Shown: positions 1 to 7,777 of the stretch, in pieces
Layout: the number at the start of each line of letters is the position of its first letter
Numbering within the stretch: the first letter of the stretch is position 1
Origin: Bacillota bacterium
GTDB lineage: Bacteria; Bacillota; Dehalobacteriia; UBA4068; UBA4997
DNA length: 64,000 nt
NCBI GenBank assembly: GCA_021771915.1
Contig: JAETNY010000004.1
Location: 1 to 64,000 of the forward strand
Reading direction: 5' to 3'
Notes under the pieces: model-generated
Database searches by the model: none
The model's input: the letters and a program-made list of their open reading frames with translations, nothing else
What the model was told of the DNA's origin: nothing
Translations under genes and position numbers: made by a program

Positions 1-546
1 GCTATTCTCATCGTAGCGCATACCTGGGATATTGTGATGGGAGTTTTTGATTTAGCCCAGCAGGTGGTTAATCAGGCGGCAGGAGTAATAATTGGCGATA
101 CGGCCATTGACATAACGGAAGTAATGGCAAATCTGGAAGAACGGCTTGGCGAGATGGATTTGGGGCCGCTTATTGGATTGTGGTTTCAAAGCCTGTTTGT
201 GGGCTTAACAATGTGGGCGTTGGTAATTTGTATCTTTATCATTGTGTATGGCCGGATGATTGAAATTTACCTTATGGCTTCAATGGCTCCGGTGCCTATG
301 GCGGCAATGCTGGGCAAAGAGTTTGGAAGTATGGGACAAAACTACCTGCGCTCCCTGTTTGCGCTGGGTTTTCAAGCCTTTTTAATAATGGTCTGCGTGG
401 CTATATATGCGGTGCTGGTGCAGCATATTGTGCTGGACGAAAATATATCCACCGCCATTTGGACGTGTATGGGCTATACGGTGCTGCTATGCTTTACCCT
501 GTTTAAGACGGGCAGTTTAAGCAAAGCGATATTTGGAGCACACTAG
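1..546 (+). CDS. VirB6/TrbL-like conjugal transfer membrane protein, C-terminal part
   Basis: The frame is open from the first base, so the N terminus lies before the window; the ATG at 34 is probably internal. The visible 181 residues hold several hydrophobic segments (near WFQSLFVGLTMWALVICIF, SLFALGFQAFLIMVCVAIYA and a last one near the C terminus). This agrees with the polytopic VirB6/TrbL channel subunit of clostridial ICEs (the CD1112-type family), which forms part of the inner-membrane pore for DNA transfer. Position just before PrgI and VirB4 supports this. Family assignment is by resemblance and gene order; no enzymatic motif is expected. Confidence 0.75.
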   Translation, partial: AILIVAHTWDIVMGVFDLAQQVVNQAAGVIIGDTAIDITEVMANLEERLGEMDLGPLIGLWFQSLFVGLTMWALVICIFIIVYGRMIEIYLMASMAPVPMAAMLGKEFGSMGQNYLRSLFALGFQAFLIMVCVAIYAVLVQHIVLDENISTAIWTCMGYTVLLCFTLFKTGSLSKAIFGAH

Positions 547-611
547 AAATTGCTTTATATTCTTGTCTGTGCTATACTTGATATATTAAAGATAATATAT
601 AAGGTGATTTT

Positions 612-815
612 ATGAAAGATGAACATTTGGCAATTTGTGATGAATGCGGCAGTGAATTTGTAAGGGCAACGTCGGCAATGACAAATTTATGCCCTGAATG
701 TGCGCATATATTGTATGGCTATCCAAATTGCAACCACGTTTTTAAAAACGGACGCTGCATATATTGTTATTGGAATGGGCAAAAAAGTGATTATATTAAA
801 GGTTTGCAAGAATAA
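612..815 (+). CDS. Small zinc-ribbon-like protein
   Basis: A 67-residue protein with three Cys-x2-Cys pairs (CDEC, CPEC, CIYC) plus a further Cys-Asn-His, spaced like a rubredoxin or zinc-ribbon fold, so it probably binds one or two zinc ions. A good ribosome site (aaggtgatt) lies before the ATG. It sits between the VirB6-like gene and the radical SAM gene of the transfer operon. I do not recognise a named family; a structural or regulatory role in the element is inferred only from position. Confidence 0.6.
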   Translation: MKDEHLAICDECGSEFVRATSAMTNLCPECAHILYGYPNCNHVFKNGRCIYCYWNGQKSDYIKGLQE

Positions 816-905
816 TTGTTAAAATCAAATTATAGCAAATATAACTGTTTTACTTTTATATGAGTAAAGCAGTTTTTTATTATGATTGGAGGTAATATAT
901 AGAAT

Positions 906-1805
906 TTGCGAGTTGGATTGGTTGATGTTGACGGCCATAATTGGCCGAATTTGTGCCTTATGAAAATATCTGCCTGGCACAGGAAGAAAGGAGATTTTGT
1001 TGAGTGGTGGCAGCCGGGCGGCAGATATGACGTGGTATATAAGAGCCGGGTGTTTACGGATATGTACTCAAAGGATAAGTATGTTATCCGAAATGCAGAT
1101 AAGATTATTTGCGGCGGCACCGGCTATGGGCTGGAAAATCGGCTCAAAGAAGAAGTTGAGAATATCTGCCCGGATTACAGCATTTATCCGCAGTTTGCCG
1201 GAGTTGCCTATGGTTTTCTGACAAGGGGCTGCCCCAGAGGCTGCGGTTTTTGTATCGTGTCCGGCAAGGAAGGACGGCATAGCTGTAAAGCAGCGGACTT
1301 ATCCGAGTTCTGGCAAGGTCAGAGAGAAATTAAGCTGTTAGACGCTAACCTGCTGGCCTGCCCGGAGCATAAGGAGCTGTTGGAGCAGTTGGCCGAGAGC
1401 GGCGCTTGGGTGGATTTTACGCAGGGTTTGGATATTCGCCTTATTACTTCTGAAAACGTGGAGCTGCTTAATAAGATAAAATGTAAAATGCTTCATTTTG
1501 CCTGGGATAATCCTAAAGAGGATTTGACTGTTTACTTTAAGCGGTTCAAAGAATTAAGCCGAATTAAGGATAAGCGACGGTTGTCCGTATATGTGCTTTG
1601 CAATTACAACAGCACATTAGAAGAAGACTTGTACAGAATTGAAACGCTGCGTGATATGGGTTTTAGTCCTTATGTAATGATATACAATAAACCGGAGGCT
1701 CCGCCTGTTATTCGCCAGTTACAACGTTGGGTAAATAACAAGCGGATTTTTAATGTAGTGCAAAGTTTTGCAGATTATAAAACGAGCTTGAAGAAATCGG
1801 GGTGA
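906..1805 (+). CDS. Radical SAM protein of the ICE transfer module
   Basis: A 299-residue protein starting at TTG 906 after a strong ribosome site (ttggaggt). The N-terminal part resembles the Rossmann-like region seen before the barrel in B12-type radical SAM proteins, and the motif RGCPRGCGFC (Cys-x3-Cys-x2-Cys, about residues 108-117) is the 4Fe-4S/S-adenosylmethionine site. Radical SAM proteins of this short type are found in clostridial ICEs and phages, with unknown substrate. There is no C-terminal domain I can name. Its place between the channel genes suggests modification of an element-encoded target, but that is inference. Confidence 0.75.
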   Translation: MRVGLVDVDGHNWPNLCLMKISAWHRKKGDFVEWWQPGGRYDVVYKSRVFTDMYSKDKYVIRNADKIICGGTGYGLENRLKEEVENICPDYSIYPQFAGVAYGFLTRGCPRGCGFCIVSGKEGRHSCKAADLSEFWQGQREIKLLDANLLACPEHKELLEQLAESGAWVDFTQGLDIRLITSENVELLNKIKCKMLHFAWDNPKEDLTVYFKRFKELSRIKDKRRLSVYVLCNYNSTLEEDLYRIETLRDMGFSPYVMIYNKPEAPPVIRQLQRWVNNKRIFNVVQSFADYKTSLKKSG

Positions 1806-1823
1806 TGTAAAATAAAAGAAAAT

Positions 1824-2267
1824 ATGAAAAAAAGACTGCAAGAGAAGCTGGAAGCCAATTTTACGGCTCAAAAGGCTAAATGGCAGAATATGCGAAAATC
1901 GGCGCTTATTAATAACGCCGAAGAAATTATGGCCGTTAAAGCCGTTTATTACTATCTGACCAAAGAATTTGAATTGAAGCGGAATACAGCCAAAGCCAAA
2001 ATGCTGATACAAATGGCCGATCCCCTGCAAACTGTGGCGGACGCTATGCTGGAGGCAGGCGAATTGAGCGATATATACGCCGTTATAGATAACCTGATGC
2101 AGACGGAACAGATTATGCAGGAAGAAGCCAGATTTCGGGCAATGGATTTTGCCGGGGAAAACAGAGAGTTTAAGCCGTCAATTCTGGCGAGATTGCAGGA
2201 CGGCGTTTCCGCTTTGACGGAGCCAAAAGCAAAGGCGGCCAGCCATAACCGAGGGGAGGAGCGATAA
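1824..2267 (+). CDS. ICE protein of unknown function, helical
   Basis: A 147-residue, charged, probably all-helical protein without signal peptide or membrane segment. It ends immediately before the PrgI start, so it belongs to the same transcript. The ATG at 1824 lacks a close ribosome site; a good one (cggggtgat) lies some 15 bases earlier and would fit an ATA codon at 1812 better, so the true start is uncertain. I do not recognise the family. A cytosolic accessory role in conjugation is the only thing the context suggests. Confidence 0.6.
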   Translation: MKKRLQEKLEANFTAQKAKWQNMRKSALINNAEEIMAVKAVYYYLTKEFELKRNTAKAKMLIQMADPLQTVADAMLEAGELSDIYAVIDNLMQTEQIMQEEARFRAMDFAGENREFKPSILARLQDGVSALTEPKAKAASHNRGEER

Positions 2268-2765
2268 ATGGCATATGTTAGCGTACCTGCGGATTTGGGC
2301 AGGGTGCGGAGTAAAATAATGTTTGGGCTGACTTTGCGGCAGCTGACGTGCTTTGGTAGCGGAGCGGCCATTGGCCTGCCCCTGTATTTTGGCTTGAAAG
2401 CCGGGCTTAAATGCAGCTCCAGCCTTTCGGCTATGGCAATGGTGCTTATTATGCTCCCCTTTTTCCTGCTGGCAATCTATGAAAAGAACGGCCAGCCTTT
2501 GGAAAAGGCGGCGGCCAACATTATCCGGGTTATCTTTATCCGGCCAAAAAAGCGGCCATATAAGATAGATAATTTCTATTCGCTGTTAGGCAGGCAGAAT
2601 ACTTTAGAAAGAGAGGTGGCGCATATTGTGGCAAACGGCCAGAAAAATCGGGAGCTGCTTTTACCGCCTGTTTGGGACGGCAGACAGGCCAGGCAATGCG
2701 GAGTCGGCAATAAGGACGGCAAAAAGCGGCGCAAAAAAATCAAAAAAGCTGTCAAGTGCAGATAA
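2268..2765 (+). CDS. PrgI family conjugation membrane protein
   Basis: A 165-residue protein with the typical PrgI start (AYVSVPADLGRVRSKI...), two central membrane segments (about residues 30-75) and a basic C-terminal tail. PrgI is a VirB3-like partner of VirB4 in Gram-positive type IV secretion systems. The start ATG follows the previous stop directly and has gaggggagg as ribosome site. The last 140 bases overlap the VirB4 frame, so the Lys/Arg-rich tail (GKKRRKKIKKAVK) is encoded over the VirB4 N terminus. Confidence 0.85.
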   Translation: MAYVSVPADLGRVRSKIMFGLTLRQLTCFGSGAAIGLPLYFGLKAGLKCSSSLSAMAMVLIMLPFFLLAIYEKNGQPLEKAAANIIRVIFIRPKKRPYKIDNFYSLLGRQNTLEREVAHIVANGQKNRELLLPPVWDGRQARQCGVGNKDGKKRRKKIKKAVKCR

Positions 2766-5121
2766 ACGGCAGATTGAAGCGGCTATTCAAAAAGCCAGAC
2801 GAAATAATGGCAAAGAATTATCCGCCCAGCAAAGTATTCCCTATGAGCGCATTTGGCCAGAGGGTATCTGCCGGGTTAAGGATAATTTCTATACCAAAAC
2901 GATTGTCTTTCAAGACATAAATTACCAACTTTGCCAACAGGAGGATAAGCAGGCGATTATCGGCGGCTGGTGCGATTTCCTTAACTACTTCGATAACTCG
3001 GTCAGAGTGCAAATTGGCTTTTTGAACCTACCCCTGTCGGGTGGCGTTCATCGGCAGATAAAGTTTTCTGCGCAAGAGCCGGAATATGAGGAGGTTTGTG
3101 ATGAATATTCCGAGGTTTTGCAAAAACAGCAGGCCAAAGGTAACAACGGCCTTAATAAAAGTAAATATATCACCTTTGGCATTGAGGCCAAAAATCTGAA
3201 AGAAGCCAAGCCCAGACTGGAGAGGCTGGAGCTGGATATTCTAAATAATTTCCGCCACTTGGGAGTTGTGGCGCAGCCCTTATCCGGCAAAGAAAGATTG
3301 GAACAGCTATTAAATATCTTTCAGCAGGGTACGGAGCAAAAGGCGGAGTTTCGCTTTAATTGGGATTGGCTGCCGGTAAGCGGACTATCCACAAAAGATT
3401 TTATAGCGCCCTCGTCTTTTGAGTTTAGCGGCAGCCAGTGGTTCAGAATGGGCAGTCTTTTTGGTGCGGTTTCCTTTGTGCAGATAATAGCGCCGGAATT
3501 AAACGACCGAATGCTGGCCGATTTTTTGGATTTGGACAGCAGCCAGCTGGTGAGCCTGCACATTCAGCCTGTCGACCAGACGGCGGCCATTAAGCAGGTG
3601 AAGCGCAAGATTACCGATTTAGACAGGCAGAAGATTGAGGAGCAGAAACGAGCGGTACGCTCCGGCTACGATATGGATATTATCCCCTCGGATTTGGCCG
3701 CCTACGGCGTGGAGGCTAAAAAGCTGCTGGAGGATTTGCAAAGCCGCAACGAGCGAATGTTTATGGTAACATTTTTAATCGTAAACATAGCGAACACTAG
3801 GCGGCAGTTAGATAATGATATGTTTCAGGCAGCAGGCGTGGCGCAGAAGCATAATTGCCGGCTGGTGCGTCTGGACTGGCAGCAGGAACAGGGCTTTATG
3901 AGCTGCCTGCCATTGGGTTACAACCAGATTGAAATTGAACGTGGTTTAACCACCGGCAGCGCCGCTATTCTGGTTCCCTTTACCACGCAGGAGCTGTATC
4001 AGGAGAGGCCGGAAGCATTGTATTATGGACTGAACGCCCTATCCAATAACCTTATTATGGCCGACCGCAAGCAGCTAAAAAATCCCAACGGTTTAATCCT
4101 GGGCACTCCCGGCAGCGGTAAAAGCTTTGCTGCCAAGAGGGAGATATTGAATGTGTTTCTGGCTACGGCAGACGATATATTGATTTGCGACCCAGAGGCC
4201 GAGTATTATCCGCTTGTGGAGCGATTGGGCGGTCAGGTGGTAAAAATATCCCCAGTGAGCAGGCAGTATGTAAATCCGCTGGACTTAAATTTGAATTATT
4301 CTGATGATGAAAATCCTCTTTCGCTGAAAGTGGATTTTATTTTGTCCTTTTGCGATGTAATTATCGGCAGCAATGCAAAGCAGGGTTTACAGCCGGTGGA
4401 AAAGACGGTTATTGACCGCTGCGTCAGGGCGGTTTACCGGAATTTTCTTGCGGAGCCAATACCGGAGAAAATGCCAATTTTAGAGGATTTGTATAACGAG
4501 CTTTTACAGCAGCCGGAGCCAGAGGCTAAAAGGATAGCGGCGGCTTTAGAGTTGTACGTTTCTGGCAGCTTGAATGTGTTTAACCACCGAACTAATGTTG
4601 ATATCAATAAGCGCATTGTCTGCTATGACATCAAGGAGTTGGGCAAGCAGTTAAAGCAGCTGGGAATGCTGGTTATTCAAGACCAGGTCTGGAACCGGGT
4701 TACAGTCAACCGGGCGGCAGGCCGGGCTACCCGCTATTATGTGGACGAGTTTCACCTGCTGTTAAAGGGTGAATTGGCTGCCTGGAGCGTGGAGATTTGG
4801 AAGCGGTTCCGCAAATGGGGCGGTATTCCGTCAGGTATCACGCAAAACTCGAAAGACCTCCTTGCCAGCCCGGAGATTAGCAACATTCTGGAGAACAGCG
4901 ACTTTATCCTGATGCTCAATCAGGCCAGAGGGGACAGGGATATTCTGGCTAAACAGCTTAATATCTCGCCCCACCAGCTGTCTTATGTAACCCAAAGTGG
5001 GGCTGGCGAGGGGCTGCTTTTTTACGGCAATGTAATCCTGCCCTTTATCGACCACTTTCCGCAGGATAACAGTCTGTATAGATTGCTAACGACAAAGTTG
5101 TCTGAAATGCAAGAACAATAA
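2626..5121 (+). CDS. VirB4-like conjugal transfer ATPase
   Basis: An 831-residue VirB4/TraE ATPase, the motor that energises assembly of the conjugative channel. Walker A is GTPGSGKS at residues 493-500 and the Walker B-like stretch is YYVDEF near 704-709. The family-typical N-terminal block (QQSIPYERIWPEGICRV, then FQDINYQL) is present. The longest start is TTG 2626, preceded by gagaggtgg at good spacing, giving a 140-base overlap with prgI. The first 45 residues are variable and may not be essential. It belongs to the CD1110-type group of clostridial ICEs. Confidence 0.93.
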   Translation: MWQTARKIGSCFYRLFGTADRPGNAESAIRTAKSGAKKSKKLSSADKRQIEAAIQKARRNNGKELSAQQSIPYERIWPEGICRVKDNFYTKTIVFQDINYQLCQQEDKQAIIGGWCDFLNYFDNSVRVQIGFLNLPLSGGVHRQIKFSAQEPEYEEVCDEYSEVLQKQQAKGNNGLNKSKYITFGIEAKNLKEAKPRLERLELDILNNFRHLGVVAQPLSGKERLEQLLNIFQQGTEQKAEFRFNWDWLPVSGLSTKDFIAPSSFEFSGSQWFRMGSLFGAVSFVQIIAPELNDRMLADFLDLDSSQLVSLHIQPVDQTAAIKQVKRKITDLDRQKIEEQKRAVRSGYDMDIIPSDLAAYGVEAKKLLEDLQSRNERMFMVTFLIVNIANTRRQLDNDMFQAAGVAQKHNCRLVRLDWQQEQGFMSCLPLGYNQIEIERGLTTGSAAILVPFTTQELYQERPEALYYGLNALSNNLIMADRKQLKNPNGLILGTPGSGKSFAAKREILNVFLATADDILICDPEAEYYPLVERLGGQVVKISPVSRQYVNPLDLNLNYSDDENPLSLKVDFILSFCDVIIGSNAKQGLQPVEKTVIDRCVRAVYRNFLAEPIPEKMPILEDLYNELLQQPEPEAKRIAAALELYVSGSLNVFNHRTNVDINKRIVCYDIKELGKQLKQLGMLVIQDQVWNRVTVNRAAGRATRYYVDEFHLLLKGELAAWSVEIWKRFRKWGGIPSGITQNSKDLLASPEISNILENSDFILMLNQARGDRDILAKQLNISPHQLSYVTQSGAGEGLLFYGNVILPFIDHFPQDNSLYRLLTTKLSEMQEQ

Positions 5122-5218
5122 AATGGAGGACAAAATTGCACTGACTTTTGCTAAAAGTAGAACTGTGAATATTTCCAAAAACAAAAAATAAAACACAGAC
5201 GTAGCGGAGGGAAAAAAT

Positions 5219-5368
5219 ATGGAAAAACAATTAAAATATCTGCTGCTTTTGGCGGCGAAACTCACAGATATTACCGAGGGGCTGGTTGAGATTTGCAGCC
5301 AACTGGCCGATGGAATATCTGGCGAGGCTGAAGATTATGAGCAGCCGGAGAATAACAGCTTTGACTAA
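5219..5368 (+). CDS. Small ICE protein (49 residues)
   Basis: An ATG with an excellent ribosome site (gcggaggga) opens a 49-codon frame beginning MEKQLKYLLLLAAKLTDITE, with an amphipathic/hydrophobic N-terminal helix and an acidic C terminus. It lies between virB4 and the NlpC/P60 gene and overlaps the beginning of the latter, so translational coupling is likely. Function unknown. The ribosome site and the tight overlap are the reasons to call it real. Confidence 0.55.
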   Translation: MEKQLKYLLLLAAKLTDITEGLVEICSQLADGISGEAEDYEQPENNSFD

Positions 5369-6599
5369 AATTCTCTTTGACGATGAATATGAGAGCGAGG
5401 ACGGACGCAGCGAATATGCAGCGACCAAAACAGTAAGTAATTATCTAAATAGGCGAAAAAAGCAAAACCAGAAAAGGAGCATTAAGAAAAAATATGCGAC
5501 GGCGCTTCGGCAAAAGAAAACGGCTGCGGCGCAAAAGGCGGCAGCCAGCCAAAGCAAAAGTCTGGCCGTTCTGCGCCAAAAATCTAAACGCAGCTTAACG
5601 CTGGCGCTGGCTATATTGCTGTTGGCCGGTTTTTGCCTAAACTGCGTAAACGGCTGCACAATGCTGCTGCAAGGGGGACTTTCCGCTTTGGGCGGCTCAA
5701 CCTATCCCAGCCGGGACGAAGATATGCTAAGAGCCGAGGCCGTTTATGCGGAAAGCGAAAGGGAACTGCAAAGCTATCTGGATAGTTATGAGCAAACACA
5801 TTCTTATGATGAATACCACTTTGAATTGGACGAAATCGGCCACGACCCTTATGTGCTAATCTCGCTGCTGACCGCTTATCGGGGCGGCGGCTGGCGATTT
5901 GCCGATGTGGAAGAACTAATCGAGGAGCTGTTCGACCGGCAATATCTGTTGGTGGAAAGTGTGGAAATGGAGATCCGCACCGACGCAGAGGGCAACAATT
6001 ACCCCTGGTATGTGTGCAATGTGGAGCTGCATAATCGGGATTTGGCGCAGCAAACGGCCATTTTGCCGCAGGACAGGCTGGAACTGTACGCTTTGTATAT
6101 GCGCACTTTGGGCAACCGACCGGATTTGTTCGACCGGGCGGAATACCCTAACGCTTTGGTAATTGAGCCGCCGCTGATTTACGAAATACCGCCGGAGGCT
6201 ATGGCCGACGAGGTATTTGCGGCGATGATTGCCGAGGCTGAAAAATATCTGGGCTATCCTTATGTTTGGGGCGGCAGCAATCCCAGCACCAGCTTTGATT
6301 GTTCCGGCTTTGTCTGCTGGGTAGTCAATCATACCGACGGTTTAGCCAATGTGGGCAGAACGACGGCTAACGGCCTGCGCAGTTTAACAACGGCGGTTGC
6401 ACCGTCTAACGCTCAACCGGGGGATTTGGTGTTTTTCAAGGATACTTACGCTAATGCGCCTGATGGGGCCAGCCACGTTGGCATTTATGTTGGAAATGGA
6501 ATGATGATACACTGCGGCTCGCCTATCTCTTACGCAGATATTACGGATAGATATTGGCAAAATCACCTGCTGGGGTTCGGCAAGTTAAACAGAAATTAA
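5337..6599 (+). CDS. NlpC/P60 wall hydrolase of the conjugation machine (CD1108-type)
   Basis: About 420 residues from ATG 5337. The N-terminal region is very basic, followed by one membrane segment (about residues 85-105), an extracellular middle part and a C-terminal NlpC/P60 peptidase: catalytic Cys in FDCSGF (residue 322) and His in SHVGIYVGNG (residue 380). It most likely opens peptidoglycan locally for the mating channel. Family alignment (the TKILFDDEY block near the start) would also fit a TTG at 5361, which overlaps the previous stop; TTG 5286 is less likely. It is followed by the DUF4315 and DUF4366 genes as usual for these ICEs. Confidence 0.85.
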   Translation: MSSRRITALTKILFDDEYESEDGRSEYAATKTVSNYLNRRKKQNQKRSIKKKYATALRQKKTAAAQKAAASQSKSLAVLRQKSKRSLTLALAILLLAGFCLNCVNGCTMLLQGGLSALGGSTYPSRDEDMLRAEAVYAESERELQSYLDSYEQTHSYDEYHFELDEIGHDPYVLISLLTAYRGGGWRFADVEELIEELFDRQYLLVESVEMEIRTDAEGNNYPWYVCNVELHNRDLAQQTAILPQDRLELYALYMRTLGNRPDLFDRAEYPNALVIEPPLIYEIPPEAMADEVFAAMIAEAEKYLGYPYVWGGSNPSTSFDCSGFVCWVVNHTDGLANVGRTTANGLRSLTTAVAPSNAQPGDLVFFKDTYANAPDGASHVGIYVGNGMMIHCGSPISYADITDRYWQNHLLGFGKLNRN

Positions 6600-6615
6600 A
6601 AATTTGGGAGGTTAT

Positions 6616-6906
6616 ATGAACGCAAATAAAAAGAAAATTGATAAATTGAATTTGGAGTATGCCAAAAATGATGAGAAGATTGCCTGGCTAATGGAGCGGC
6701 AGCGAGAGATTGAAAAGCAGCGCACCGAGCTGGAAAATCTGGATATTGTGAGAATGGTGCGAGGTCTGGGTTTGAGTTTTGACGATTTATCCGAACTCAT
6801 CAACGGCGAAAAGGCGGCGGCAGAACTCAAAAATGACGTTTCGGCAGCCTATGAAACCGCTGTGGAGGAATATGCCGAGGCCGAGGGAGGCGTTTGGAAT
6901 GGTTAA
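6616..6906 (+). CDS. DUF4315 family ICE protein
   Basis: A 96-residue protein starting at ATG 6616 behind gggagg. The first 45 residues form a charged coiled coil ([20 protein letters not shown]...) followed by [21 protein letters not shown], the signature stretch of DUF4315. The family is found only in conjugative elements, between the NlpC/P60 and DUF4366 genes, as here. Its function is unknown; a cytosolic scaffold for the channel is a guess. The stop overlaps the start of the next gene by 8 bases. Confidence 0.8.
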   Translation: MNANKKKIDKLNLEYAKNDEKIAWLMERQREIEKQRTELENLDIVRMVRGLGLSFDDLSELINGEKAAAELKNDVSAAYETAVEEYAEAEGGVWNG

Positions 6907-7627
6907 AGCCCGGCGCATTTCCGCCCTGCTGCTTGTTCTGCTGCTCTGCCTTAGCATTAACTGCTGCACAAAACCAGCTTATGCTTTGGTTATAGAAGAA
7001 ACACCGGAACAAACCGAGTTAAATGCAGTGCAGGACTGGAGCAATCCCAACGCCTTAACCCCGGAGGGAAATTTAACTCTGGTAGACGACGTGCAGCCGT
7101 TCAATTCTTCGGATAAAGAGTTTTTGACTGTTCAAACCAAAAGCGGCAATTACTTTTACATCATCATTGAGAGGGATAATGACGGCAAACAGAATGTGCA
7201 TTTCTTAAATCAGGTGGACGAGGCGGATTTGCTGGCTTTGCTGGAAGATGAGCCAAAAGCAGAAAAACCGCCTGCCTGCATTTGTAAAGGTCAGGATAAA
7301 TGCTTTGTCGGCTCCGTCAACACTGCCTGTGAGGTCTGTGCCGTCAGTATGCAGGATTGTCTGGGCAAAGAAATTGTCCAGGCGGAGCCGGAACAGGATA
7401 GCAAAGCCAAGCCAATGGCCGCTTTAGGCGTGCTGCTGGCATTGCTGGCAATCTTCGGCGCAGGCGGTTTCTATCTCTTTAAGAGTATTGCGGCCAGAAA
7501 CGCTAATAAGCAGCCTGCCCCGGATTTTGATGATGAAGATGACGATGATTATCTGGAAGACGACGAGGAGGTGGAAATGGAGAAAGATACGGAAAATGAC
7601 AGCGAGGGAGATGATGAAGAAACTTAA
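6899..7627 (+). CDS. DUF4366 (CD1107-type) membrane-anchored ICE protein
   Basis: A 242-residue protein from ATG 6899 (ribosome site gagggagg, overlapping the DUF4315 stop). It has a signal peptide (about residues 1-30), an extracellular middle part with a Cys cluster (CICKGQDKC, then CEVC and DC), a membrane segment near residues 175-200 and a strongly acidic tail. This layout is that of DUF4366 proteins, found in clostridial ICE transfer modules and presumed to be part of the extracellular face of the channel. No enzymatic motif is visible. Confidence 0.8.
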   Translation: MVKARRISALLLVLLLCLSINCCTKPAYALVIEETPEQTELNAVQDWSNPNALTPEGNLTLVDDVQPFNSSDKEFLTVQTKSGNYFYIIIERDNDGKQNVHFLNQVDEADLLALLEDEPKAEKPPACICKGQDKCFVGSVNTACEVCAVSMQDCLGKEIVQAEPEQDSKAKPMAALGVLLALLAIFGAGGFYLFKSIAARNANKQPAPDFDDEDDDDYLEDDEEVEMEKDTENDSEGDDEET

Positions 7628-7677
7628 AAATCAATTTATGTTATGTGTATTTTATATAGAAGAAACAGGTTATGGTT

Positions 7678-7701
7678 TCCATTTGCCTAAAGGCAAATGG
7701 A
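7678..7701 (+). other. Perfect hairpin between the DUF4366 gene and the surface-protein gene
   Basis: The arms tccatttgcc and ggcaaatgga pair perfectly across a 4-base loop. No T-run follows, so it is not a standard terminator; an RNA processing, stabilising or attenuation element is possible. A second short hairpin (gccc/gggc) lies near 7727-7740, before the next ribosome site. Confidence 0.5.
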
Positions 7702-7777
7702 TTAATTCACACTAAATTCACTCTACGCCCTTTTAGGGCTTGAGTTCATTAAGTGTTCATTAAGAAAGGATGATTTT

